Shown here piece by piece: positions 1 through 9,567 of a stretch of DNA of 64,000 nt. The number at the start of each line of letters is the position of its first letter. The stretch's first letter is position 1. The notes under the pieces are model-generated. The model had not been told where the DNA came from. It saw nothing but the letters and a program-made list of their open reading frames with translations, and did no database searches. The translations under genes and the position numbers were made by a program. This DNA comes from Aquitalea aquatica (GTDB lineage Bacteria; Pseudomonadota; Gammaproteobacteria; Burkholderiales; Chromobacteriaceae): the NCBI RefSeq assembly GCF_013911085.1, contig NZ_JACERN010000030.1:186001-250000 (forward strand), written 5' to 3'.

Positions 1-579
1 AATATCCGTCCGCTACTGGTCGATCTGTTCAACTTCAGCCGTCTGGATGGCAAGGGCAATGGCCAGATCAACATCAGTGCAGATGGCAAGTCCTTCATCG
101 ATCTGCGTAATACGCTGACCGGCACGGTGGAAACCAGCCTGAACAAGGGCGCGCTGTCCGGCATCGACCTGGTTGCCGCACTGAAAAACCTGCCAGCCGA
201 GCTGAAAGAGTGGAATACCCAGGCCCAGGCCGATCAGAAAACCACCTTCTCCACCCTGTCAACCGGCTTCCGGCTGGACAAGGGTGTGGCCCGCAGCCAG
301 AACATGCAGCTGGCTTCGCAGCTGGTGAACGTGAAGGGTTCGGGCAAGGTCGACCTGACGCAGAACATCGTCGATTACACCATGGATGTCGAGGCTAACC
401 CGCAGGAGTTCAGCCGGCTGAAGGGGGTCAACGTGCCGCTGAAGATTACTGGCCCGCTGAATGCACCAGTGTATGCGCTGGACTTCAACGCCATGGTCAA
501 GGGCAAGAAGACCGAAGGCGAAAAGCAGCAGGCACTGAAGCAAGAGCTGAAAAAGCAGATCACCACCATTCTGCCCTGA
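1..579 (+). CDS. AsmA family protein, C-terminal fragment
   Basis: The frame is open from base 1, so this is the last 192 codons of a gene starting to the left. The visible part is a run of short amphipathic beta strands, with STLSTGFRLDKGVARSQNM in the middle and LKITGPLNAPVYALDF near the end, typical of the AsmA C-terminal domain. AsmA proteins are inner-membrane-anchored periplasmic proteins linked to outer-membrane lipid homeostasis (family knowledge). A strong hairpin follows the stop codon. The family is fairly sure; which AsmA paralogue it is cannot be told from this part. Confidence 0.8.
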   Translation, partial: NIRPLLVDLFNFSRLDGKGNGQINISADGKSFIDLRNTLTGTVETSLNKGALSGIDLVAALKNLPAELKEWNTQAQADQKTTFSTLSTGFRLDKGVARSQNMQLASQLVNVKGSGKVDLTQNIVDYTMDVEANPQEFSRLKGVNVPLKITGPLNAPVYALDFNAMVKGKKTEGEKQQALKQELKKQITTILP

Positions 580-603
580 GCCAGCAGGCCGGGCAGACAA
601 GCA

Positions 604-630
604 CAAGGCCGTGTCAATGACACGGCCTTG
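604..630. terminator. Bidirectional hairpin terminator
   Basis: A perfect 13-base inverted repeat (604-616 with 618-630) lies between the convergent asmA-like gene and antiporter gene. It could end transcription from both sides. The T-run is short. Confidence 0.65.
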
Positions 631-657
631 TTCGTATGAGCAAAGAGCGGTGGCCGC

Positions 658-2625
658 TCAGCCTTCCAGAATGCGCGCCTCGGCCAGCGCCAGCTGTTCT
701 GGTGTACCCAGCAGTACCAGCACATCGTTGGCATCGATTTCAAAATCAGCATCAAAGTCCAGCCGGCGAATGCTGTTACGGCGCACCGACTTCACCTCCA
801 CCCCCAGCCCTTCCAGATGCAGCTCACCCAATGGCCGACCAATGGCATGGGCACCGGGGCAAGCCTGAATGCTGAGCAAACGCGGCACCAGCGCCTCGTC
901 CAGCCCCTCGGCATCATCACTGGCACCACGGAAGAAACCACGGAACAGGTTGTAGCGTTCTTCCCGCACCGAGCGGATACGGCGCAGCACCCGGTTCAGC
1001 GGCACGCCCAGCACCATCAACGCCTGCGAGGCCAGCATCAGGCTGCCTTCCATTACCTCGGCCACCACCTCGTCGGCACCGGCCTTGCGCAGCAAATCGA
1101 TATCGCTGTCGTCCACTGTGCGCACAATCACCGGCAGATCCGGCCTGGCGGCCTGTACCGTATGCAAAATACGCAAGGCGGCATGAGTATCGGCAAACGT
1201 CACCACCACCACCTTGGCGCGCATCAGGCCACCGGCCACCAAGACTTCCTTCTTGCCGGCATCGCCGAACACCACCGGGTCACCAGCTTCACCCGCCTCG
1301 CGTACCCGCTCCGGGTCCATATCCAGCGCAAAAAAGGGAATGCTTTCGGTTTCCAGCAAACGGGCCAGCGCCTGACCGCTACGGCCATAGCCGCAAATCA
1401 ACACATGGTCGGACTTGCCCATGCTCTCCACCAGCAAGTGGTGCAGGCTGAAGGCCTGCATCATCCAGTCCTGCTTCACCAGCCGGCGGGTAATGGCCTC
1501 GCCATGCATGATCATGAACGGTGCCACCAGCATAGACAGCAAGATGGCGGCAATGGCGGCCTGCTCGGTACTTTCGGCAATCAGCCCCAGGTTGCCGGAC
1601 AGCGCCAGCAGCACAAAGCCGAACTCACCACCCTGCGCCAGCGCCAGGCCAGCACGCATCGAATGGTTGGGCTGATGGCGCAGCAAACGCCCCAGCACGA
1701 AGACAATGGCCAGCTTGGCCAGCAACAGCAGGCCCAGCATCAGCGCCACTTCGCCAAAGCGCTCGAACAGCACCGATAACTGCAAGCGCATGCCGACGGT
1801 AACAAAGAAAAAACCCAACAGAATGTCGCGGAAGGGCTTGATATCCTCTTCCACCTGGTAGCGGTATTCGGTTTCGGAAATCAGCATGCCGGCCACAAAA
1901 GCCCCCAGCGCCAGCGACAAGCCGGACAACTCGGTCAGCCAGGCCACTCCCAGGGTGATCAGCAACACATTGATCATGAACAGCTCGCCGGAGCGCTGGC
2001 GCGCCACCAGATGAAACCACGGCCGCACCAGACGCTGGCCAAAGAACAGCAGCAGTGCCATCACCACCACCACTTTCACCGCCGCCAGTCCCAGATCCAT
2101 CCACAGGGTTTCGCTGCCCCCGGCAAAGGCCGGCAGCAGAATCAGCAAGGGCACCACTGCAATGTCCTGGAACAGCAGCACACCAATCGCCAACTGGCCG
2201 TGCTGCTGATTCAGCTCCAGCCGCTCGGTCAACAGCTTGCTAACAATGGCGGTGGATGACATCGCCAGCGCACCACCCACGGCAAAACCGGACAGCGCCG
2301 AGCCGGACAACCAGCCCATCACCAGCGCAATAAGCAGCATGGTCGCCAGCACCTGGGCCAGCCCGAGCCCAAACACCAGATGCCGCATCGCCCGCAGTTT
2401 GGGTAGGGAAAACTCCAGCCCGATGGAGAACATCATGAAGACAATGCCGATCTCACCAAGAAACTGGGTTTCCTCGCCATCCGGAATCAGGCTGGTCACG
2501 CCGGGGCCGGCCAGAAAGCCCACCACCAGATAGCCCAGCATCGGCGGCACCCGCAGGCTGCGACACAGGGTAACGGACAGTACGGCGGCCAGCAGAACCA
2601 GCACAATGGGAGCAAGCGAATGCAT
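658..2625 (-). CDS. Monovalent cation:proton antiporter-2 (KefB/YbaL type)
   Basis: A 655-residue inner-membrane protein. Residues 1 to about 385 are about a dozen hydrophobic segments of the Na+/H+ exchanger (CPA2) fold, including FMMFSIGLEFSLPKL and the VLLFQDIAVVPLLIL helix. Residues about 408-530 are a TrkA-N (RCK) nucleotide-binding domain starting HVLICGYGRSGQALARLL (GxGxxG), and the last 80 or so form a TrkA-C domain. This is the layout of Kef-type K+/H+ antiporters and YbaL. No KefG/KefF partner gene is adjacent, so glutathione gating as in true KefB/KefC is unproven. It is divergent from kdsD. Confidence 0.85.
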   Translation of the reverse strand: MHSLAPIVLVLLAAVLSVTLCRSLRVPPMLGYLVVGFLAGPGVTSLIPDGEETQFLGEIGIVFMMFSIGLEFSLPKLRAMRHLVFGLGLAQVLATMLLIALVMGWLSGSALSGFAVGGALAMSSTAIVSKLLTERLELNQQHGQLAIGVLLFQDIAVVPLLILLPAFAGGSETLWMDLGLAAVKVVVVMALLLFFGQRLVRPWFHLVARQRSGELFMINVLLITLGVAWLTELSGLSLALGAFVAGMLISETEYRYQVEEDIKPFRDILLGFFFVTVGMRLQLSVLFERFGEVALMLGLLLLAKLAIVFVLGRLLRHQPNHSMRAGLALAQGGEFGFVLLALSGNLGLIAESTEQAAIAAILLSMLVAPFMIMHGEAITRRLVKQDWMMQAFSLHHLLVESMGKSDHVLICGYGRSGQALARLLETESIPFFALDMDPERVREAGEAGDPVVFGDAGKKEVLVAGGLMRAKVVVVTFADTHAALRILHTVQAARPDLPVIVRTVDDSDIDLLRKAGADEVVAEVMEGSLMLASQALMVLGVPLNRVLRRIRSVREERYNLFRGFFRGASDDAEGLDEALVPRLLSIQACPGAHAIGRPLGELHLEGLGVEVKSVRRNSIRRLDFDADFEIDANDVLVLLGTPEQLALAEARILEG

Positions 2626-2829
2626 TGGTGCGACAATCTCCTGTAAAAGCGGGCAAGAAAGTAAAGGGACATGATGCTGACAAGGCCAGCCGGACTCTTA
2701 AAGATAAAATCGCGCCCGACCCTGGGATGAAACAGTCGCCACAATGGCTAAAACGCTGCCGCGCAATGATTGTTAATCAGCAGACAAGCAAAAGATGCAC
2801 CAGCTTGTGACTCCACCGATTATAACCTT

Positions 2830-2838
2830 TGATATACT
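2830..2838 (+). promoter_or_regulatory. Extended -10 promoter of kdsD
   Basis: TGATATACT matches the extended -10 pattern TGnTATAAT. It lies only 7 bases before the kdsD ATG at 2846, so initiation would fall on or next to the start codon. No well-spaced -35 hexamer was seen; TTGTGA at 2805-2810 is 22 bases away. Confidence 0.45.
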
Positions 2839-2845
2839 TTGCCCC

Positions 2846-3826
2846 ATGGAAAATGCTCAAGCAACATCACGACTCGACCTGGCACGCGAAGTGCTGCAAA
2901 CCGAAGCCGACGCCATTCTGGCACTGTCGCGCCGCTTGAACGGCGACTTTCTGCGGGCAGTCGAGGCCATTCTGGCCTGCACCGGCCGCATCGTGGTGAC
3001 CGGCATGGGCAAATCCGGCCACGTCGGCCGCAAGATTGCCGCCACCCTGGCCAGTACCGGCAGCCCGGCCTTCTTCGTTCATCCAGCCGAAGCCGCTCAT
3101 GGTGACCTCGGCATGATTACCGCGCAGGACGTGGTCATCGCCCTGTCCAACTCCGGCGAATCCGGCGAAGTAGTCGCCCTGCTGCCCGCACTCAAGCGCA
3201 AGGGCCTGGTACTGATCGGCATGACCGGCAATCCGGCCTCCTCGCTGGGACGGGAAGCCGACATCCTGCTGGACACCCAGGTGGAAAAGGAAGCCTGCCC
3301 GCTGGGCCTGGCCCCCACCACCAGCACCACCGTGCAAATGGCACTGGGTGATGCTCTGGCCGTTACCCTGCTGGACGCACGCCAGTTCGGCCCGGAAGAC
3401 TTCGCCCTGTCCCATCCTGGAGGCAGCCTGGGCCGCCGCCTGCTGGTGCACGTCAAAGACCTGATGCACAGCGGTGAAGAGCTACCGCGCGTCGCTCCCG
3501 GCACCACACTGAAAGATGCCCTGCTGGAAATGTCGCACAAGCGGCTGGGCATGGTGGCCATTGCCAGCGCAGACAATACCATCTGCGGCATCTATACCGA
3601 TGGTGACCTGCGCCGCACGCTGGAACATTCCGGCAATATCTACGACCTGAATATCAACCAGGTGATGAGCCCCAGCCCGCAAACCATCCTGCACAGCAAG
3701 CTGGCCACCGAGGCAGTTCACCTGATGGAGCAGCGGCGCATCACCAGCCTGCTGGTAGTGGACGCTGACGGCAAACTGGCCGGTGCCATCCACATGCACG
3801 ACCTGCTCAAGGCCGGCGTGGTCTAG
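2846..3826 (+). CDS. kdsD: Arabinose-5-phosphate isomerase
   Basis: Interconverts D-ribulose 5-phosphate and D-arabinose 5-phosphate, the first step of Kdo synthesis for lipopolysaccharide. The 326-residue protein has an SIS sugar-isomerase domain (about residues 35-175, with GMGKSGHVGRKIAATLASTG, EAAHGDLGM and SNSGESGE) and two C-terminal CBS domains (about 205-326, ending HMHDLLKAGVV). Length and N terminus match KdsD proteins when translation starts at ATG 2846; an in-frame codon at 2795 would add 17 unusual residues. No Shine-Dalgarno sequence precedes 2846. It heads the run kdsD-kdsC-lptCAB-rpoN. Confidence 0.95.
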   Translation: MENAQATSRLDLAREVLQTEADAILALSRRLNGDFLRAVEAILACTGRIVVTGMGKSGHVGRKIAATLASTGSPAFFVHPAEAAHGDLGMITAQDVVIALSNSGESGEVVALLPALKRKGLVLIGMTGNPASSLGREADILLDTQVEKEACPLGLAPTTSTTVQMALGDALAVTLLDARQFGPEDFALSHPGGSLGRRLLVHVKDLMHSGEELPRVAPGTTLKDALLEMSHKRLGMVAIASADNTICGIYTDGDLRRTLEHSGNIYDLNINQVMSPSPQTILHSKLATEAVHLMEQRRITSLLVVDADGKLAGAIHMHDLLKAGVV

Positions 3827-3854
3827 CCCCGCTAGCACGCCCACAAGGAAACCC

Positions 3855-4379
3855 ATGCAAGCCATCACCGAACAAGCCCGCAAAATCAAGCTGCTGATCA
3901 TGGATGTAGACGGCGTCCTCACCGACGGCCGCATCTACTACAACGCCCAGGGCGAAGAAAGCAAATCCTTCTACGTACAAGACGGGCTGGGCCTCAAGCT
4001 GCTGCAGTCCACCGGAGTAAGGCTGGCCATCATCTCCGGCCGGGCCGACCGCTGCGTCGAGCATCGTGCCCAGGCACTGGGCATTGACTTCTACTTTGGC
4101 GGCATCCACAACAAGCAGGAAGCGCTGAACCAGCTACTGGAACAGGCCGGCGTCACGCTGGAAGAATGCGCCTTCATCGGTGACGACCTCATCGACCTGC
4201 CGGTGCTGCGCCGTGTCGGGCTGGCCGTCGCCGTACCGGCCGCCCCCACCCTGGTGCGCCAGCACGCCCATTACGTTACCGGCTTCCCCGGAGGCCAGGG
4301 CGCAGTGCGTGAGCTGGCGGAGCTCATCATGCAAGCCCAGGGCAACTTCGATGCCATCCTCGCCAGGTATCTGGCATGA
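3855..4379 (+). CDS. kdsC: 3-deoxy-D-manno-octulosonate 8-phosphate phosphatase
   Basis: Removes the phosphate from Kdo-8-phosphate to give free Kdo, the step before KdsB (encoded at 18566-19327). The 174-residue HAD-family protein has the nucleophile motif LLIMDVDGVLTDGRIYY near residue 19, the IISGRADRC motif and the acidic FIGDDLIDLPVL motif near residue 112. It is capless, as expected for KdsC. ATG 3855 follows an AAGGA ribosome-binding site at 3845-3849. The stop overlaps the lptC start by four bases, which suggests translational coupling. Confidence 0.95.
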   Translation: MQAITEQARKIKLLIMDVDGVLTDGRIYYNAQGEESKSFYVQDGLGLKLLQSTGVRLAIISGRADRCVEHRAQALGIDFYFGGIHNKQEALNQLLEQAGVTLEECAFIGDDLIDLPVLRRVGLAVAVPAAPTLVRQHAHYVTGFPGGQGAVRELAELIMQAQGNFDAILARYLA

Positions 4380-4936
4380 TTCGCTCGCACCGGCTGTTTC
4401 CCATCCTGCTCGTGCTGATCACCGGCTTGCTCACGGTATGGCTGGATACAGTCTCACGCTGGGAACCCAGCAAGCGCGAACTCGATCCCAACAAACCAGA
4501 AGTGGTGGTAGATGGCGTCGTCGCCACCCGCTACGACCCCAAGGGCATGCTGCAGGAAAAAATGATCGCCAGCCGCATGTGGCAGTACCCGGACCGCACC
4601 GAGTCCTATTTCGAAACGCCCGACCTGCAAAGCTACAAGAACGGTGTGCTGGCCTACCATGCCATTGGCGAAAGCGGGCGCTATAACAGCAAAACCAGAC
4701 AGGCGCTGTTTGACAAGAAAGTCACGCTGATCCAGCCGGCCAGCACAGCCCAACCAGAAACCCGCGTAATCAGCAGCAATATGCGTATCGATACCGTGCG
4801 CCACGTCGCCCAATCCGCCACGCTGACCCACTTCTATTACGGCAAGTCGAGCGGCAGTGCCGTCGGCTTCATTTATGAACAGCAGACCGGCCAATTGCAG
4901 CTGCTGTCCAATGCAAAGGTCACTTATGAAAAATAA
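4376..4936 (+). CDS. lptC: LPS export ABC transporter periplasmic protein LptC
   Basis: A 186-residue bitopic inner-membrane protein that receives LPS from LptB2FG and passes it to LptA. One N-terminal hydrophobic helix (about residues 7-24, FPILLVLITGLLTVWLD) precedes a periplasmic domain of repeated beta strands (LptC/OstA fold) containing MLQEKMIASRMWQYPDRTES. Sequence similarity in LptC is generally low, so the call leans on size, topology and position between kdsC and lptA. It overlaps kdsC by 4 bases and lptA by 11. Confidence 0.92.
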   Translation: MIRSHRLFPILLVLITGLLTVWLDTVSRWEPSKRELDPNKPEVVVDGVVATRYDPKGMLQEKMIASRMWQYPDRTESYFETPDLQSYKNGVLAYHAIGESGRYNSKTRQALFDKKVTLIQPASTAQPETRVISSNMRIDTVRHVAQSATLTHFYYGKSSGSAVGFIYEQQTGQLQLLSNAKVTYEK

Positions 4937-5483
4937 ATGCCGCACTTACGCCCGCCTGGCTTTGTTGGTACTTTCCCTGTGTGCCGGCCACAGCGCACAT
5001 GCGGAAAAAGCCGACCGCGACAAACCCATTGAAATCAGTGCCGATCGCGGCAACCTGGACCAGCTCAAAGGTGTTACCGTCTGGCAAGGCAATGTCATCA
5101 TCGTGCAGGGCACCCTCAAGCTGAATGCCGACCGTGCCACTGTCACCCAGGACAAACAGGGCAACCAGACCATGCAGGCCACCGGCCGCCAGGTCACCTT
5201 CCGCCAGAAGCTCGACGGCAAGAATGAGTGGATTGAAGGCCAATCCAACCAGCTGGACTACAACACCGTCAGCCACATGGCTGTCCTCACCGGCAATGCC
5301 CGTGTCAAACGCGGCAACGACCTAGTCATCGGCAACGTAATCACCTACAACACCGAAACCGAGCTGTATGAAGTCAGCAGCGGCGCCAGCAGCAATGGCG
5401 GCCGCGTCACCGCCATCATTCAGCCCAAGCCCAGGGACACCACAGCCCCTGCCGCCAAGAAACCCGACGGAAACGCACCATGA
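4926..5483 (+). CDS. lptA: LPS transport periplasmic protein LptA
   Basis: Periplasmic bridge protein that carries LPS from LptC to LptD. The 185-residue product begins with a signal peptide ([18 protein letters not shown], with a likely cleavage after AHA near residue 24). The OstA-type beta-jellyroll includes [17 protein letters not shown] and [19 protein letters not shown] 4926 gives the signal peptide; the longer open frame from 4857 would bury it. The C-terminal tail is Pro/Ala-rich. It overlaps lptC and lptB, as expected of one operon. Confidence 0.95.
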   Translation: MKNKCRTYARLALLVLSLCAGHSAHAEKADRDKPIEISADRGNLDQLKGVTVWQGNVIIVQGTLKLNADRATVTQDKQGNQTMQATGRQVTFRQKLDGKNEWIEGQSNQLDYNTVSHMAVLTGNARVKRGNDLVIGNVITYNTETELYEVSSGASSNGGRVTAIIQPKPRDTTAPAAKKPDGNAP

Positions 5484-6211
5484 GCGGCCCCAGCATTCTG
5501 AAAGTCGAGCGGCTGAAAAAGCGCTTCAAGAAACGTACCGTCGTCAAGGATGTCGCCCTGCAGATCCAGAGCGGCGAAGTAGTCGGCCTGCTCGGCCCCA
5601 ATGGCGCCGGCAAAACCACCAGTTTTTACATGATTGTCGGCCTGATCGGTGCCGATGAGGGTGAAATCACCCTGGATGGCAGCAGCATCACCCACCTGCC
5701 CATCCACCAGCGCGCCCGCCTTGGCCTGGGCTACCTGCCACAGGAAGCCTCGATTTTCCGCAAGATGACGGTGGAGGAAAACATCACCGCCGTGCTGGAA
5801 ATCGCCGGCTACAAAGGTGACAAGCTGGAGAAGGAACTGAGCCTGCTGCTGGACGACCTCAATATCGCCCACCTGCGCGAAAGCAATGCCCTGTCGCTGT
5901 CCGGCGGGGAAAGACGCCGGGTGGAAATCGCCCGCGTACTGGCTACCCGTCCGCGCTTCATCCTGCTGGACGAGCCTTTTGCCGGCGTCGACCCGATTGC
6001 CGTGATCGACATCCAGAAAATCATCACCTTCCTGCAACAACGTGGTATCGGCGTGCTGATTACCGACCACAATGTCCGGGAAACCCTGCGCATCTGCGAC
6101 CGCGCCTACATCATCAGCGACGGCTCAGTACTGGCCTCCGGCGAACCGGAAGAGCTGGTCAACAACGAGAAAGTGCGCCAGGTCTACCTTGGCGAACACT
6201 TCCACCTGTAA
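5480..6211 (+). CDS. lptB: LPS export ABC transporter ATP-binding protein LptB
   Basis: Cytoplasmic ATPase of the LptB2FG complex that pulls LPS out of the inner membrane. The 243-residue ABC domain shows Walker [17 protein letters not shown] (about residue 37), the Q-loop [13 protein letters not shown], the signature [13 protein letters not shown], Walker [15 protein letters not shown] and the H-loop [10 protein letters not shown]. The start overlaps the lptA stop by four bases. LptF, LptG and LptD are not in this window. Confidence 0.97.
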   Translation: MSGPSILKVERLKKRFKKRTVVKDVALQIQSGEVVGLLGPNGAGKTTSFYMIVGLIGADEGEITLDGSSITHLPIHQRARLGLGYLPQEASIFRKMTVEENITAVLEIAGYKGDKLEKELSLLLDDLNIAHLRESNALSLSGGERRRVEIARVLATRPRFILLDEPFAGVDPIAVIDIQKIITFLQQRGIGVLITDHNVRETLRICDRAYIISDGSVLASGEPEELVNNEKVRQVYLGEHFHL

Positions 6212-6214
6212 GCC

Positions 6215-7639
6215 ATGAAACAGTCACTACAGCTCAGGGTCTCGCAGCAACTCACGCTTACGCCACAACTGCAGCAGTCGATCAAACTGCTGCAGCTGTC
6301 CACGCTCGACCTGCAAACCGAAGTCGAGCGCTTCCTGCTGGACAACCCCATGCTGGAACGTGGCGACGATACCCCGGCGCAAGAAAGCAACAGCAGCGAC
6401 ACACCTGCAGCGACAGAGGACAGCCCCACCTCCTCCGACGGCACTGACAACGACAGCAACCAGCGCGACGACAGCAGCGGCGAACTCACCGACTGGGGCA
6501 GCGGCAGCCGCCGCAACGACGGCGACGACGAGTTCGACCCCATGCTCAACGTCCCCTGCCCGATCAGCCTGCGCGAGCACCTGCTGGCCCAGCTGGGCGA
6601 ACTGACGCTGCCCACCCGCGATCAAGCCATCGTGCAATTGCTGATCGAAGAACTGGACGACAACGGTTTTCTCAGCATCGATCTGGACGAACTGGCCAGC
6701 CATTTACCGCTTGAACTGGAACTGGAAAGCGACGAATTGATGGTTGGCCTGCGCCTGCTGCAGCAGTTCGACCCGGCCGGCATCGCCGCACGCTCGCTGG
6801 CCGAATCGCTCTGCCTGCAGCTTGACCGCCTGCCCCAGCAGGAAAACGGCCATGCACTGGCACGCAAGATCGTGGCAGAACACCTCGGTTTGCTGGGCAA
6901 TCGCGACTATACCCGGCTCAAACGCCTACTCGGTGTCGACGACGCCGCCATCCGCCAGGCCCAGCAACTGATCGCCCGACTGACCCCTCATCCGGCAGCC
7001 GGTTTCGGTGGCGATGACGTGCACTACGTCATCCCCGATGTCACTGTCCGCAAACGCCGCGGCCGCTGGGTGGCCGAACTCAACAACGGAGCCGTACCAC
7101 GACTGCGGGTCAATCAGCTGTATGCCCAGATGCTATCGGAAAACCGTGCCGGCGCAGGCGAGCTTTCCGGCCGCCTGCAGGAAGCAAAATGGCTGGTAAA
7201 AAACATCCAGCAACGATTTGACACTATCCTGAAAGTGTCAGAAGCTATAGTCGAAAGGCAGCAAGCGTTCTTTGAACACGGAGAAGTGGCCATGCGCCCG
7301 CTCATCCTGCGCGATATCGCAGACGAGCTGGAGCTGCATGAATCAACCATTTCCCGGGTAACCACCCAGAAATATCTGCTCTGCCCGCGTGGCTTGTTCG
7401 AGCTGAAATATTTCTTCGGCAGTTCCCTGGAAACCGATAGTGGCGGCGAATGCTCAGCCACTGCCATTAAGGCCCATATCCGCCGCATGATAGACGGCGA
7501 AAATACAGCCAAGCCACTTTCCGACAGCGCCATCGCCGACGAATTGGGTAAACAGGGCATGCAGGTTGCAAGACGTACCGTTGCGAAGTATCGTGAAGCT
7601 ATGCAGATTCCACCGGTCAACCTGCGCAAGGCACTGTAG
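6215..7639 (+). CDS. rpoN: RNA polymerase sigma-54 factor
   Basis: Alternative sigma factor that recognises -24/-12 promoters and needs AAA+ activators. The 474-residue protein has the Gln/Leu-rich region I at the N terminus (LRVSQQLTLTPQLQQSIKLL), an acidic low-complexity region II (about residues 50-105), the core-binding region, and a C-terminal DNA-binding region ending with the RpoN box ARRTVAKYREAM. It starts 3 bases after lptB. It is followed by hpf and then ptsN-hprK-rapZ, the usual proteobacterial arrangement. No -24/-12 promoter was recognised in the window. Confidence 0.97.
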   Translation: MKQSLQLRVSQQLTLTPQLQQSIKLLQLSTLDLQTEVERFLLDNPMLERGDDTPAQESNSSDTPAATEDSPTSSDGTDNDSNQRDDSSGELTDWGSGSRRNDGDDEFDPMLNVPCPISLREHLLAQLGELTLPTRDQAIVQLLIEELDDNGFLSIDLDELASHLPLELELESDELMVGLRLLQQFDPAGIAARSLAESLCLQLDRLPQQENGHALARKIVAEHLGLLGNRDYTRLKRLLGVDDAAIRQAQQLIARLTPHPAAGFGGDDVHYVIPDVTVRKRRGRWVAELNNGAVPRLRVNQLYAQMLSENRAGAGELSGRLQEAKWLVKNIQQRFDTILKVSEAIVERQQAFFEHGEVAMRPLILRDIADELELHESTISRVTTQKYLLCPRGLFELKYFFGSSLETDSGGECSATAIKAHIRRMIDGENTAKPLSDSAIADELGKQGMQVARRTVAKYREAMQIPPVNLRKAL

Positions 7640-7708
7640 GACGCCTTGAAGAATATCCGCTCGCCCGGCCGACCCGACCGGGCAGTCAACACAAGAAGGA
7701 GTTAGGGT

Positions 7709-8032
7709 ATGAACCTCAAAGTAACCGGTCTCCACCTCGAAGTAACCCCGGCCCTCCGCGAATTTCTGGAAAGCAAGCTGGAACGTGTCACCCGCCATGT
7801 CGATCACGTTATCGACGTTACCGTCACCCTGTCGGTAGACAAGCTGGTGCAAAAGGCGGAAGTCAACGTTCACCTTTCCGGCAAGGACATCCACGTAGAA
7901 GCCACCGACTCCGACATGTACGCTGCCATCGACTCGCTGATGGACAAGCTGGATCGACAGGTACTCAAGCACAAGGAAAAACAGAGCGAACACCGCGTGA
8001 CTCCGCAGGTTCAACCGGAAGCCACCCTGTAA
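7709..8032 (+). CDS. hpf: Ribosome hibernation promoting factor (HPF/RaiA family)
   Basis: A 107-residue short-form HPF, which binds the 30S decoding region and promotes inactive 100S ribosomes in stationary phase (family knowledge). The sequence MNLKVTGLHLEVTPALREFL followed by a beta-alpha-beta core (KAEVNVHLSGKDIHVEATDS) is characteristic. There is no long-form dimerisation tail. A good ribosome-binding site (AAGGAG) precedes the ATG, and a strong terminator follows. Confidence 0.95.
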   Translation: MNLKVTGLHLEVTPALREFLESKLERVTRHVDHVIDVTVTLSVDKLVQKAEVNVHLSGKDIHVEATDSDMYAAIDSLMDKLDRQVLKHKEKQSEHRVTPQVQPEATL

Positions 8033-8049
8033 TCATCTGACCGACGATG

Positions 8050-8075
8050 CGGGAACCCAGCGGGTTCCCGTTTTT
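8050..8075 (+). terminator. Rho-independent terminator after hpf
   Basis: A 9-base stem (8050-8058 with 8062-8070) is followed by TTTTT. It separates the kdsD-to-hpf run from ptsN-hprK-rapZ. Confidence 0.9.
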
Positions 8076-8153
8076 ATTTGCACGGAGCCTTTTTCATTTT
8101 GATGAAGGCAACGTAGAATTGGCCAGTTTTTGTAGCCGCGTGCACACACTCCT

Positions 8154-8618
8154 ATGAGCCTGATCGGCAAAATCCTGACACAGGATCACATCCTCCCGGA
8201 CCTGGATGTCGCCAGCAAGAAGCGCGTCTTCGAGCAGGTGGGCCTCCTTATCGAAAACACCCACGGCATTGCGCGCAGTGAAATTTTCGACTGCCTGTTT
8301 GCCCGGGAAAAGCTTGGCTCCACCGGCCTGGGTCAGGGAGTCGCCATTCCGCATGGCCGTGCCCGTGGTCTGAAGGAAGCCGCTGGCGTATTCATCCGGC
8401 TGAAGAACCCCATCCCCTTCGATGCCCCGGATGGCAAGCCGGTACAAAGCCTGTTTGTACTGCTGGTACCCGAACAAGCCACCGATCTGCACCTGCAGGT
8501 ACTGTCGGAACTGGCCCAGCTCTTCTCCAGCAAACAGCTGCGTGAACAATTGCTGACCGCCACCAACCGCGCCGAGCTCTACCAGCTGCTCACCGCATGG
8601 AATACCAATAATGCCTAG
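8154..8618 (+). CDS. ptsN: Nitrogen PTS EIIA component
   Basis: Phosphocarrier of the nitrogen-related PTS, which regulates rather than transports. The 154-residue EIIA type-2 domain carries the phosphorylatable histidine in [13 protein letters not shown] (His67). No clear Shine-Dalgarno sequence precedes ATG 8154. The stop overlaps hprK by eight bases. Next to hprK and rapZ, this suggests a module linking PTS phosphorylation to metabolism and cell-envelope control. Confidence 0.95.
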   Translation: MSLIGKILTQDHILPDLDVASKKRVFEQVGLLIENTHGIARSEIFDCLFAREKLGSTGLGQGVAIPHGRARGLKEAAGVFIRLKNPIPFDAPDGKPVQSLFVLLVPEQATDLHLQVLSELAQLFSSKQLREQLLTATNRAELYQLLTAWNTNNA

Positions 8619-9567
8619 TATCACCGTGCGCCGGCTGTATCAGGACAATCAGCAAAAGCTCAACCTGACCTGGGTGGCCGGTACTGGTGGTGCCGACAGC
8701 CCCATCGGCAATGACGAGCAGCGCCCCACGCTGGCACTGGTTGGTCACCTCAACTTCATCCACCCCAACCGCGTACAGGTGCTGGGCCTGGCAGAAGTCG
8801 ACTACCTGAACCGGCTAGAACAGTCCGCAGCCAAGACCGCACTGGATCAGCTATTCCACAAGACGATGTCGGTGGTGATGGTGGCCAATGGTCAACAAGT
8901 TCCCAAGCTGCTGCGCGACTACTGCCACACCCATAATGTGCCTCTGATGAGCACACCGCTGGAAAGCCCCTACCTGATGGATGTGTTGCGCATCTATCTG
9001 GCGCGCGCGCTGGCGGTTTCAACGGTGCTGCATGGCGTTTTTCTCGATGTACTGGAAATCGGCGTGCTGATCATGGGCGACTCGGCCATGGGCAAGAGCG
9101 AACTGGCGCTGGAACTGATTTCGCGCGGTCACGGCATGGTGGCTGACGATGCAGTTGAACTCTACCGCATCGGCCCGGAAACGCTGGAAGGCCGTTGCCC
9201 GCCGCTGCTGCGCGACTTTCTGGAAGTGCGTGGCCTAGGCATTCTGAATATCCGTACCATTTTCGGTGAAACCGCCGTCCGGCCGAAAAAGGTGCTCAAA
9301 CTGATCATCCATCTGGTCAAGGCCAACGACCAGGCCATGCAGGCGCTGGATAGACTGAATATCCAGTCCGAAACCCAGGACATTCTGGGGGTGACCGTAC
9401 GCAAGGTGGTGCTGCCAGTGGCTGCCGGCCGCAACCTGGCCGTGCTGGTGGAAGCGGCAGTACGCAATTACATCCTGCAACTGCGTGGCATCGACAGTAC
9501 ACGTGAATTCATCGAACGCCATACCAACTTCCTCAGAGATCAGGAAAATGCGCCTGATATTGATTAG
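8611..9567 (+). CDS. hprK: HPr kinase/phosphorylase
   Basis: Phosphorylates HPr on a serine and removes that phosphate. The 318-residue protein has an N-terminal regulatory domain and a kinase domain with Walker [15 protein letters not shown] (about residue 154), the HprK signature [17 protein letters not shown] (about residue 205) and a C-terminal helix region. HprK is classical in Firmicutes but is also found in betaproteobacteria beside ptsN, as here. HPr and EI genes are not in the window. Confidence 0.95.
   Translation: MPSITVRRLYQDNQQKLNLTWVAGTGGADSPIGNDEQRPTLALVGHLNFIHPNRVQVLGLAEVDYLNRLEQSAAKTALDQLFHKTMSVVMVANGQQVPKLLRDYCHTHNVPLMSTPLESPYLMDVLRIYLARALAVSTVLHGVFLDVLEIGVLIMGDSAMGKSELALELISRGHGMVADDAVELYRIGPETLEGRCPPLLRDFLEVRGLGILNIRTIFGETAVRPKKVLKLIIHLVKANDQAMQALDRLNIQSETQDILGVTVRKVVLPVAAGRNLAVLVEAAVRNYILQLRGIDSTREFIERHTNFLRDQENAPDID

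Noticed and set aside
817-1779. Long plus-strand frame across the antiporter gene
   Set aside because: Gln/His-rich translation typical of antisense shadows; the minus-strand antiporter is unambiguous.
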